From Candidatus Rubrivivax defluviihabitans (GTDB taxonomy: Bacteria; Pseudomonadota; Gammaproteobacteria; Burkholderiales; Burkholderiaceae_C), in the NCBI GenBank assembly GCA_016709385.1, contig JADJMW010000019.1:1-7235 (forward strand): 7,235 nt of DNA. Direction: 5' to 3'. The notes under the pieces are model-generated. The model searched no databases and was not told the origin of the DNA. It saw only the letters and a list, made by a program, of their open reading frames with translations. Positions within the stretch are counted from its first letter, which is position 1, and every line of letters starts with the position of its first letter. Made by a program: the position numbers and the translations under genes. Below, piece by piece: positions 1 to 6,018 of this stretch.

Positions 1-35
1 CCGATGCTTGTTCGCCGGACGATGCGGTACTTCAT
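1..35 (-). CDS. 5' end of next transfer gene (possibly traV), cut by window edge
   Basis: An ATG at 35 (minus strand) overlaps the TGA of the disulfide isomerase gene in an ATGA arrangement and opens a frame that runs off the left edge after 11 codons (MKYRIVRRTSI). A good ribosome binding site (AGGAG, plus-strand 44-48) lies 8 nt upstream. A basic N-terminus is compatible with the start of a signal peptide. In F-like clusters the outer-membrane lipoprotein TraV commonly follows TraB, so traV is the positional guess. Eleven residues cannot prove it; traC or another tra gene would fit equally well. The existence of a coupled start is fairly secure, the identity is not. Confidence 0.6.
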   Translation of the reverse strand, partial: MKYRIVRRTSI

Positions 36-901
36 GGCAACTTCTCCTGGACAAGGGCGGGACCGGCCGCCTGTGCGCCAGTGCGAACCGTTGCCGCAGC
101 GAGCCTGCGTTCCAGCTCAGGCGCATCCACGTAGCCGTCCGTTCTCAGCCCGTCGGCATAGATCAGAGTCGGGGTTCCGCTAATTCGCAGCTGCCGGGCC
201 AGTTGGAGGTTGCGGTCCAGCGGCGTCGTGCAGTCGGCCTGCACACCCAGGGCACTCGCGTCGCCATGCAGCATCAGGTCGCGCCAGGCCTTCGTCCGGT
301 CGGCTGCGCACCACACGGCCTTGGGCAGCGCGCGACCTTGGAACGGCACGAGGAAGGTGTGGACCGTCACGTCCTGCAGCTTCTCCAGCTCGGGTTCGAG
401 CCGCCTGCAGAAGGCGCACGCAGGGTCGCTGAATACGACCAGGTGGCGGCTGCCAGTGCCGCGCACCGTCTTGATGGCGTCGGCGAATGGCAACCTGTCC
501 AACGCGACCGCCTGCGCGTCGGCCGCACCTTCTGACTCGGCGCGCACGCGCTCGGCGAGTGCGAGCTTGGGCCCGGTCAGATCGGTCATGGTGACGGTGT
601 CCATGACGCGCCCGAAGATGAAATAGCGGGAAGCGCGCGCTGAGACGTAGGCGACGTTCGGCCCCATCCAGACCTCGTACAGGCCCGGCACCGCACTCCG
701 GTGCACAGCCGTGAACCTCGTGCCGGGGTTCGCCTTCTGTAGCGTCGCAAGGAGGCGCGCCTCCTGGGTGCCGGGTGCATCCTGAGCCCTTGCGGTTTGG
801 GCCCGTACGGGCAGGACCGAGAGCGCAGCAACCATGACCGCCACTGCGGCCGTCCAGCAAGCTGTCTTTCCCGCCTTGTGCCTGAGGCATTCAGTCTTCA
901 T
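32..901 (-). CDS. dsbC: DsbC-type periplasmic thiol:disulfide interchange protein
   Basis: A 289-aa periplasmic disulfide isomerase, the counterpart of F TrbB and of the DsbC carried by SXT-like elements. Residues 1-34 form a signal peptide (hydrophobic stretch about 17-30, cleavage likely after VRA). Residues about 45-120 resemble the DsbC dimerisation domain, and the rest is a thioredoxin fold. The active site is C162-A-F-C165 (E. coli DsbC has CGYC), and the cis-proline loop is S-G-T-P at 241-244. A second cysteine pair, C198 (in a WCAADRTKAW block typical of DsbC) and C224, matches the structural disulfide of DsbC. The ATG at 901 overlaps the end of traB by 11 bp and has AAGG 9 nt upstream. 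The likely role is to correct disulfides in periplasmic transfer proteins; TraB, TraK, the transglycosylase and the OmpA protein in this window all carry two or more cysteines. Confidence 0.92.
   Translation of the reverse strand: MKTECLRHKAGKTACWTAAVAVMVAALSVLPVRAQTARAQDAPGTQEARLLATLQKANPGTRFTAVHRSAVPGLYEVWMGPNVAYVSARASRYFIFGRVMDTVTMTDLTGPKLALAERVRAESEGAADAQAVALDRLPFADAIKTVRGTGSRHLVVFSDPACAFCRRLEPELEKLQDVTVHTFLVPFQGRALPKAVWCAADRTKAWRDLMLHGDASALGVQADCTTPLDRNLQLARQLRISGTPTLIYADGLRTDGYVDAPELERRLAAATVRTGAQAAGPALVQEKLP
44..48 (-). promoter_or_regulatory. Ribosome binding site of the gene leaving the left edge
   Basis: AGGAG on the minus strand, 8 nt before the ATG at 35. It lies within the last codons of the disulfide isomerase gene and supports a real coding start in the ATGA overlap. 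Confidence 0.6.
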
Positions 902-2291
902 CGTCGTTGACCTTCATGTAGCGCTCGGCCGGGTCGGAGCGCCGTGGGTGGGAAGTGAGAGATGTGGAAGGGGCCTTCGCCGTGTCGATGCCCTCGATGC
1001 GCACGCCTCTTGTGATGACGACGTCGATCTCGCGTCCGGCATCGACCTCGATGACCGGGAAGGTTTGCTCGGCCAGCTTGATGTAGTACTGCGCCAGGCG
1101 GTCGAGGGCCTTGCCGATGCCGCTGCCCAGGCCAGCCTTGAGCGCGTCTGTTCCGCTGGTCGTTGCGACCTGGCCGAAGGCAGATGTGCTGTAGCTTGTA
1201 TTGGCGGTGGAGATGCCTTGCCCGATGCCGCTGACGACGCCAGCCAGCAGGGCGTTGGCCAACATCTGGCCCTGCTTGGTGACGAGGCGGCCGCGCATGC
1301 CGACCTTGCCGTCCTCGCCATAGACACTGCCCTGGATCTTGACCTCCAGTGCCGTGCCGTCAGCGCGTACGCAGGACAGGGACTCGGTACGCAGGTAGGC
1401 GCGCTCCGAACTGATGTCGCCGTAGCCGGCGGCGATGACGAAGCACTCCCGGTACTCGGCCCGGAAGCGGTTGGGCAGCACCGAGTTGTCCGAGAGGCGG
1501 ATGAGGATGGGGTGCGGATTCGTCTGCGACTGGCCGCCGGTCGGCGCATCGAGACCGCCCAGCAGGACACCGCGCGTGAAGCTCACCGGCAGATAGGTGT
1601 CGATGGTCTGCGGCGCCACCTTCCCGGCGCCTTCATGGGGTGCATCGGCCGTCTTCGGCTGGGGAATCGCCACCCTGACCAGGGCCGGTTGCGGTGGGCC
1701 GGCAAGTGCTTCGCCCGCGAAAGCCGGCACCTGGGATGGCGGGCCAGGCGGCATGCCGGCGCGCGATATCTGGGGTGCTGGCGGCGGTGGTGGCGGTGGA
1801 AGTTGCGGTGGAACTGCGGACCGTGCGAGTGGGGCGTCCGGCGGGAACCGGTTCGCTGCGGCGGGAACCGTTGCTGATGGTGCCGAGGCGGCTGGGACCG
1901 GGACACCCGGGGAGGCCTTGAGTCGGGCTTCCAACTCGGCGAAGCGCCGCATCAGAGCGTCCTCGGCCTCCTTGCGTTCGCGGTTGATGCGTCGCTGGTC
2001 GTCGCGCTCGCTCTCGTACTGCGCGAGCTTCCTGCCGGCCTGTCCGACCCAGGCCTCGACCTCCCGGACCTGCGCTCCTGGCGCCATCAGGTCCACGTTG
2101 GTCGGCTTGAGATCGCCCGAGCCGAGCACGGCCGCACCTCGTTGCGGCACGTCACCCGAACCCATGGCGAACACGGTCCACAACACGCCAACGGCCACCG
2201 TCGAGATGCCACCGATCGTGGCCCACTGACGCGCGCGCGGCGACATCCGCTCGACGAGCGTGGAGAACCGGTCCTTGATGCGCGGGCCCAT
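891..2291 (-). CDS. traB: TraB, VirB10-like scaffold of the conjugative type IV secretion channel
   Basis: A 466-aa VirB10-family protein that links the inner membrane to the outer-membrane core complex. Visible parts in order: a cytoplasmic basic N-terminus; one membrane segment at about 25-43; a charged probable coiled coil at about 72-126; a proline-rich spacer at about 148-205, with seven consecutive prolines near 165-171; and the C-terminal VirB10/TraB domain at about 228-432. The last contains a YLPVSFTRGVLLGGLDAPTG-type block, a PILIRL strand, an AEYRECFVIAAGYGD block with C283, a second cysteine C307, and a glycine/alanine-rich helical segment (about 344-360) of the kind that forms the outer-membrane antenna. 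The length is close to F TraB (about 475 aa). The ATG at 2291 follows the traK stop by 2 bp, which indicates coupling, and the 3' end overlaps the dsbC start by 11 bp. No lipobox is seen. Confidence 0.94.
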   Translation of the reverse strand: MGPRIKDRFSTLVERMSPRARQWATIGGISTVAVGVLWTVFAMGSGDVPQRGAAVLGSGDLKPTNVDLMAPGAQVREVEAWVGQAGRKLAQYESERDDQRRINRERKEAEDALMRRFAELEARLKASPGVPVPAASAPSATVPAAANRFPPDAPLARSAVPPQLPPPPPPPAPQISRAGMPPGPPSQVPAFAGEALAGPPQPALVRVAIPQPKTADAPHEGAGKVAPQTIDTYLPVSFTRGVLLGGLDAPTGGQSQTNPHPILIRLSDNSVLPNRFRAEYRECFVIAAGYGDISSERAYLRTESLSCVRADGTALEVKIQGSVYGEDGKVGMRGRLVTKQGQMLANALLAGVVSGIGQGISTANTSYSTSAFGQVATTSGTDALKAGLGSGIGKALDRLAQYYIKLAEQTFPVIEVDAGREIDVVITRGVRIEGIDTAKAPSTSLTSHPRRSDPAERYMKVNDDED

Positions 2292-2293
2292 GG

Positions 2294-3106
2294 TCAGGCA
2301 CCCTGACGGATCACGAAGACCGTCGTGCTGTCACCCGGCCGGAGGTTGTGGCTCTCGATCGAGACCGCGAGGACGCCACCGGTCTCCCGGTCGAACTCTT
2401 GCTCGGCCAGCACCATGTTCTGGTTGCTGATGTTCGTCAGGAGGTAGCGCTCGCCGATGAGGCCGCGCCCCTCGTAGATGCGGGTCAGCGCGAACTGCGC
2501 CTCGACCCACAGCTGGATCGGCCTGTTGACTTCCTCGACGCGCACATCGGTAGGTACCCGGTCGGAGGCCATCGCCACAAGCATCGCCTTCAGCGAACGG
2601 ATGTGGACGGACTGCCGGGAGGATGGCGCTGCAGCGGGTTGATCGGCCCGGGCCTGGCGCGGCGTCCTGTCGCGGATGACGATCGTGTCGGCGGGAGTGT
2701 CGGAGCGGCGCAGCAGCAGCGTGTAGGTCGCATGCTGCGAGGAGATGAACAGGTTGACCGGCTTGCCCAGGCCACCGACGGGCCGGACATAGATCTCGCC
2801 CTTGTCCGCGTCGCACTCCAGCACGATCTCGCCGGCCGGATTGGTCTGAGGGAGCACAGGTGTGTTGCCGGTGCCCGGCTGCGCCGAGACTGCTGCACCG
2901 CAGTTGCTCGAGTAGATGTTGCCGAAGACGTTCGTAATCGCCGCGCCATCGATGCGGATGCGGGTCGGCTCCTTGATCGCGAGCACGGCCTCGACGGTCA
3001 CCCCGTCGGTGGCCTCGACCACCTGAAGGGCGTCGGCGGTGCGCGGCTCAGCGAACCACAGGACGGGGATCAGCAGCGCCGAGGCGAGTCTGATTGGCCT
3101 GGCCAT
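2294..3106 (-). CDS. traK: TraK, secretin-like component of the outer-membrane core complex
   Basis: A 270-aa secreted protein of the TraK/VirB9-like group, which partners TraB and TraV at the outer membrane. Residues 1-26 are a signal peptide (probable cleavage after TADA). The segment at 35-65 (TVEAVLAIKEPTRIRIDGA...ITNVFG) is typical of TraK N-terminal domains, and 105-133 (YVRPV...PVNLFISS...YTLLL) is the second conserved block. Residues about 151-165 are a low-complexity linker, and the C-terminal part ends in a beta-rich TVFVI strand. Two cysteines, C69 and C98, could form a disulfide. I chose the ATG at 3106 because a consensus ribosome binding site (AAGGAGGT) sits just upstream and the signal peptide begins there. 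The same frame stays open to 3196, but that extension is traE sequence. The start lies inside traE (59-bp overlap), and F TraK is similar in length at 242 aa. Confidence 0.9.
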   Translation of the reverse strand: MARPIRLASALLIPVLWFAEPRTADALQVVEATDGVTVEAVLAIKEPTRIRIDGAAITNVFGNIYSSNCGAAVSAQPGTGNTPVLPQTNPAGEIVLECDADKGEIYVRPVGGLGKPVNLFISSQHATYTLLLRRSDTPADTIVIRDRTPRQARADQPAAAPSSRQSVHIRSLKAMLVAMASDRVPTDVRVEEVNRPIQLWVEAQFALTRIYEGRGLIGERYLLTNISNQNMVLAEQEFDRETGGVLAVSIESHNLRPGDSTTVFVIRQGA

Positions 3107-3662
3107 AGGGCACCTCCTTGAATGTCCTGACATGCACACGGCCGCCCGTGTACTCGAACTGGGTCTGGTAGGCCCGTGTCTCGGGCTCGCCCACATCGGT
3201 GCCGTTGATCTGCCGGCGCAGGCGGCCGATCACGAGCACCGACTGATCCTTGTCGTTGGCGGTGAGCTGCTGGATGAGGAACGAAGTCGACGCGTTGTTG
3301 CTGCGCAGCCGATCGGCCTCGAGATCCATCAATGTCTTCATCGCGGCATGCCGATCGGGCGCGACGTAGTTGAGAAGCACGTTGCGCTTCCAGTCGATCG
3401 TCGATGGCGAAACGTCAAGGACCAGCCAGGTCATGAACCCGGCCATCTGTTCCAGGTACTCGGTGCTCGCCTTGTCCCGGGTCACCCAGAAAGTCTTGTC
3501 GATACTGGGCGGCACGATGACGGTCCGCTCGCTGCCGATGGTGCTGGCGATGACGCCCAGCGACAGCAACTGGCACAGCGCGAGCAGGGCGACGATGCCG
3601 CCCAGCGTGCGGTTCGCCTTGCGCTGCACGCGCAGGTCGTTCTGGTGTCGTTCGAAGTCCAT
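3048..3662 (-). CDS. traE: TraE, inner-membrane pilus assembly protein (VirB8-like)
   Basis: A 204-aa type II membrane protein of the TraE family, part of the inner-membrane platform for pilus assembly. One membrane segment lies at about 20-42, followed by a periplasmic domain. The conserved TraE signature is clear: ERTVIVPPSIDKTFWV (45-60), STEYLEQMAGF (66-76), then LDVSPSTID (82-90) and a YVAP motif (99-102). The ATG at 3662 lies 18 bp after the traL stop; its ribosome binding site is only modest (GGGA about 9 nt upstream). The family is usually about 190 aa, so the last 20 or so residues, which are encoded in the 59-bp overlap with traK, are a slightly long tail that may be dispensable. 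Confidence 0.92.
   Translation of the reverse strand: MDFERHQNDLRVQRKANRTLGGIVALLALCQLLSLGVIASTIGSERTVIVPPSIDKTFWVTRDKASTEYLEQMAGFMTWLVLDVSPSTIDWKRNVLLNYVAPDRHAAMKTLMDLEADRLRSNNASTSFLIQQLTANDKDQSVLVIGRLRRQINGTDVGEPETRAYQTQFEYTGGRVHVRTFKEVPYGQANQTRLGAADPRPVVR
3112..3119 (-). promoter_or_regulatory. Consensus ribosome binding site of traK, inside traE
   Basis: On the minus strand this reads AAGGAGGT, a full anti-Shine-Dalgarno match, 5 nt before the ATG at 3106. It is the strongest such site in the window and it fixes the traK start inside the traE coding sequence, allowing traK to be translated independently of traE termination. Confidence 0.85.
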
Positions 3663-3680
3663 GGTCTGAGTCCCACGGGT

Positions 3681-3980
3681 TCAACCGACCATGCGGCGCA
3701 GATGGGATGGCGGTGTGGACCGCATGCCCGTCAGCGGATTGCTGGGGAGGGCCCAATAGGCCCAGTGCATCGCGAACGCAGGGTGCTTGTCGGCCTTGGT
3801 GCGGGAGACCCAGCGGCTGAGGAACAGGCCGACGCTCGCGCAGAGCACGAAGCCGACCTTGCTGCTGGAGAGGTAGCCGACGAAGAGGCCGAAGACGAAG
3901 GGGAACGCGACGTCGGCGTCCCAGAAGCCGAGCTTCCACTGGTCGTCGAGTCGGCGCGGAATGTAGGTGTCCGATTGCAT
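3681..3980 (-). CDS. traL: TraL, small inner-membrane pilus assembly protein
   Basis: A 99-aa protein of the TraL family, needed for pilus assembly in F-type systems. The N-terminus carries the family hallmark YIPRRLDDQ (6-14). A hydrophobic hairpin spans about 24-56, and the C-terminus has HPAFAMHWAYW (66-76) followed by a serine/proline/arginine tail. The ATG at 3980 is preferred to the in-frame start at 4001 because AGGGG lies 6 nt upstream and the family normally begins only a few residues before the YIPRRLDD block. The length agrees with F TraL (about 91 aa). It lies 49 bp downstream of the pilin gene and 18 bp upstream of traE. Confidence 0.92.
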   Translation of the reverse strand: MQSDTYIPRRLDDQWKLGFWDADVAFPFVFGLFVGYLSSSKVGFVLCASVGLFLSRWVSRTKADKHPAFAMHWAYWALPSNPLTGMRSTPPSHLRRMVG

Positions 3981-4029
3981 CGCGTTCCCCTGGCTGCCCA
4001 ATGGCGGAAAGGCGGGCGGAAGGTGGCGT

Positions 4030-4386
4030 TCAGATGACCGCGCCCAGGATGGCGCCGGCGATGGTCAGGCCCACCGCACCGAAGATGGCCATGCCGAGAT
4101 AGAACAGGACCGGCCCGAAGTTGCGCAGGGCAGCGAGGCTGATGAAGGCCACGACGAACCCGACGAAGCCGACCAGCGCCTTGACGCCGGGTGCAAGGGC
4201 AGCGAGCTGCGCGAGGGCGGTAGCAAGCGGTCCACCGATGCCGGCGAAGGCCACGAGGTCCAGGGCGTGGCTGGGGAAGGTGGCCATCAGGCCCAGCGTC
4301 AGGAATGCCAGAAGGCTGGCGATGATCAGGTGTCTGCGCGCGCGTGTCGGGGCGGTCGCGGCGAGGGTAGGGAGGGTTGCGTTCAT
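4030..4386 (-). CDS. traA: TraA-like conjugative pilin precursor
   Basis: A 118-aa propilin, the likely main subunit of the conjugative pilus. Residues 1-41 look like a long pilin leader: a basic n-region up to R17-R18, a hydrophobic core at 20-35, and a cleavage site after PSHA. This predicts a mature pilin of about 77 residues. The mature part has two hydrophobic helices (about 67-87 and 91-116) joined by a short turn with one basic residue (L-R-N-F-G, 87-91), which is the F-pilin topology. F propilin is 121 aa with a 51-aa leader and 70-aa mature form. The ATG at 4386 is supported by GGAG 6 nt upstream; an in-frame ATG at 4398 would add MEPA. Position directly before traL matches the F order. 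The call rests on size, topology and context, since pilins diverge strongly. No cysteine is present. Confidence 0.82.
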   Translation of the reverse strand: MNATLPTLAATAPTRARRHLIIASLLAFLTLGLMATFPSHALDLVAFAGIGGPLATALAQLAALAPGVKALVGFVGFVVAFISLAALRNFGPVLFYLGMAIFGAVGLTIAGAILGAVI

Positions 4387-4392
4387 TGCTGG

Positions 4393-4396
4393 CTCC
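4393..4396 (-). promoter_or_regulatory. Ribosome binding site of the pilin gene
   Basis: GGAG on the minus strand, 6 nt upstream of the ATG at 4386. It overlaps the alternative in-frame ATG at 4398 (ATGGAG) and so favours the downstream ATG as the true pilin start. Confidence 0.6.
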
Positions 4397-4412
4397 ATCA
4401 AGGGTTGAGGGT

Positions 4413-4727
4413 TCAGGGCTTCGTGCGGTTCGGCCGCAGGCCGGACAACGCGCGCTGCACGATCGCCTCGGGTCCGATGTCCAGGGCCATCTGGAGGCAC
4501 GCGTCCGCCAGGTAGCTCAGGTCGACCACGGGGTCGGTCGTGGATTTCTGGATCGCCCTCAGCCTGGCGAAGGACTCGGCGCGGACGATCGTTGCCTTCC
4601 ATCCGGGTCGCGGCCTGCGCTTGGGTTGCGGGTATGCGGAGGCACGAATCGCCATAGCGCCCTCGGGCGGGTCGGCGACGCGTGCCTCGGGGAACGCTGG
4701 AGCGGGCCTGAGGATCGGCTGGTCCAT
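4413..4727 (-). CDS. Unrecognised 104-aa protein with a module shared with the 164-aa upstream protein
   Basis: A small soluble protein without signal peptide or membrane segment; I do not recognise a named family. The first half (1-46) is rich in proline and arginine and looks disordered. The second half (about 47-97) is a predicted helical module with the core SYLADACLQMAL (71-82), which aligns with two copies in the 164-aa protein upstream. The start is uncertain. The ATG at 4727 overlaps the OmpA-gene stop as TGATG, which suggests coupling. An internal ATG at 4655 has a better ribosome binding site (GAGG 5 nt upstream) and would give an 80-aa protein that keeps the whole module. It lies 26 bp before the pilin gene, so it belongs to the transfer operon. 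A cytoplasmic accessory or regulatory role is only an inference from composition and context. Confidence 0.72.
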   Translation of the reverse strand: MDQPILRPAPAFPEARVADPPEGAMAIRASAYPQPKRRPRPGWKATIVRAESFARLRAIQKSTTDPVVDLSYLADACLQMALDIGPEAIVQRALSGLRPNRTKP

Positions 4728-5449
4728 CAGGCACCCCCACGCGAGGTGAAGACGATCTCGACGCGGCGGTTCTTGGACCGACCCGCGTCGTCGGCGTTTG
4801 AGGCGACGAAACAGCATCGCCCCTTGGCATCGATCGCAATCGTCGCGGCCAGGTCGGGGGCGATGTCGCGGAAGTGGTTGCGGACCGCCAGGGCCCGCGC
4901 CAGGGCCAGCGCTTCGTTGGACTCGACATCGCCGACCGCGTCGGTCCTGCCGGAGATGACGATCCTTTCGGACGTCCTGGCGTATCTGATGGCCGTGGCG
5001 AGCGTGGCCCTGGCGGCCGACGTCAAGGCGGCCGAGGCGAACGGGAAGTTGACGACCGTGCGGGCAAAGGCGACGTCGGTTTGCTCGGACGGTGCCGATG
5101 TTTCACCTGCTCGAGGCAGGGACACGGACAGCGCGGCATCCGAAATGGGCGTGGGGACAAGCGCGGGCGGTTGCGGTTCGCGAAGGGCGACGGGTTGGAC
5201 GACGGCAGGCGCCACTGCGAGCGTCTTGCGCGTGAGCTGCGGACAAGCGGGGTCGGCACACACGCCGAATGCCGCTTCGCGGCCAAAGTGGAACTGCGCC
5301 AGGCGCTGCCGCGGCGCCATGGCCTCGACGTGCGACGGTCCTTCGGGAGGCTGACCCTGAGGGTGCAGCAGGGCGCATGACGAACAGGCAAGCACGAGGC
5401 AGCCTGCGAACATCGAGCTGGCCGCGAGACCGGCAAGACGACGGCTCAT
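4727..5449 (-). CDS. OmpA-domain putative lipoprotein
   Basis: A 240-aa protein with an N-terminal export signal and a C-terminal OmpA-like peptidoglycan-binding domain. The hydrophobic leader (about 5-22) contains several cysteines. FAGC (C17) or VLAC (C22) could be the lipidated cysteine, neither being a perfect lipobox. A proline/alanine-rich linker spans about 75-125. The OmpA domain is at about 128-236: a VVNFPFASAAL strand, a GRTDAVG loop with D170, the NEALALARALAVRNHF helix (178-193), and NRRVEIVF (227-234). D170 and R228/R229 match the residues OmpA uses to hold diaminopimelate of peptidoglycan. Cysteines C64/C69 and C212/C213 could form disulfides. The ATG at 5449 overlaps the transglycosylase stop by 4 bp (ATGA) and has GAGG 8 nt upstream. 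It probably anchors the conjugation apparatus to the cell wall. OmpA-domain genes are not part of the F core set. Confidence 0.87.
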   Translation of the reverse strand: MSRRLAGLAASSMFAGCLVLACSSCALLHPQGQPPEGPSHVEAMAPRQRLAQFHFGREAAFGVCADPACPQLTRKTLAVAPAVVQPVALREPQPPALVPTPISDAALSVSLPRAGETSAPSEQTDVAFARTVVNFPFASAALTSAARATLATAIRYARTSERIVISGRTDAVGDVESNEALALARALAVRNHFRDIAPDLAATIAIDAKGRCCFVASNADDAGRSKNRRVEIVFTSRGGA

Positions 5450-6003
5450 GGCGAGACCCTCGCCGAAAGGATGTAGCGGGGGTGGACCGGCGCCATCGCA
5501 CGGACGGCCGGCTCGGGCGCCTTGCCACCGCCGGAGCCACTTGCGGCTCCGCTTTCAGTGGGCAGCCGTTGGAAGACGCGCCACGCGTATCGGGAGCGGG
5601 CCTCGGTGCATGCGCTGCCCTTGAGTTGCGTGCACGCGGCGTTGTAGGCGCCGACCGCTTCCCAGGACACACCATGCCGGGCGAACGAATGCGCCATCAG
5701 CCAGGCACCGACCTTGATATTGGTGCAAGGCTCGTAGAGATCCCGTTCGCTGATGCCGGCGGCGGACAGCCTGCGCAGGTGGCTGCTGTTGATCTGCATG
5801 AGGCCGATGTCGTACGTGCCTGTTCGCGACCGGTGGGTCAGGTTGACGGCAGAGGGATCGAGGTCCGACTCGGCGCGCGCGACCGCATACAGCAGGCTCG
5901 ACGACACGCCGTACAGGCGCTCGGCCTCGCCCCAGCAGGCCTGGCTGAGGCACGGCGTGCCGATCGCGCAGGCAGCCAATACGATTTGGAGCGGGCGGGA
6001 CAT
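5446..6003 (-). CDS. VirB1-like lytic transglycosylase (SLT domain)
   Basis: A 185-aa periplasmic enzyme that cleaves the glycan strands of peptidoglycan by forming anhydromuramyl ends, opening the wall for the secretion channel. Residues 1-22 are a signal peptide (cleavage probably after SQA). The SLT domain is at about 23-147, with catalytic glutamate E45 in ARAES, the GLMQIN motif (67-72), a CTNIKVGAWLMA block (93-104), and the AVGAYNA motif (116-122). Cysteines at 23, 93, 124 and 132 may form disulfides. After residue 150 comes a glycine/serine/proline tail of about 35 residues. The ATG at 6003 has AGGA 8 nt upstream and lies 15 bp after the preceding gene; the 3' end overlaps the OmpA gene in ATGA. 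It plays the role of F orf169/VirB1. Confidence 0.92.
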   Translation of the reverse strand: MSRPLQIVLAACAIGTPCLSQACWGEAERLYGVSSSLLYAVARAESDLDPSAVNLTHRSRTGTYDIGLMQINSSHLRRLSAAGISERDLYEPCTNIKVGAWLMAHSFARHGVSWEAVGAYNAACTQLKGSACTEARSRYAWRVFQRLPTESGAASGSGGGKAPEPAVRAMAPVHPRYILSARVSP

Positions 6004-6018
6004 GGTTCGTCCTGATGC

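Noticed and set aside
834..1877. A 347-codon open frame on the plus strand opposite traB
   Set aside because: It lies antisense to a clearly recognised gene in GC-rich DNA where stops are rare. Its product is low-complexity and shows no domain, and it has no partner gene on that strand.
3039..4515. Long plus-strand open frames opposite traE, traL and the pilin gene
   Set aside because: They are antisense shadows of well-supported tra genes. The predicted proteins have skewed Asp/Glu/Gly/His composition typical of reverse-complement GC-rich coding sequence.
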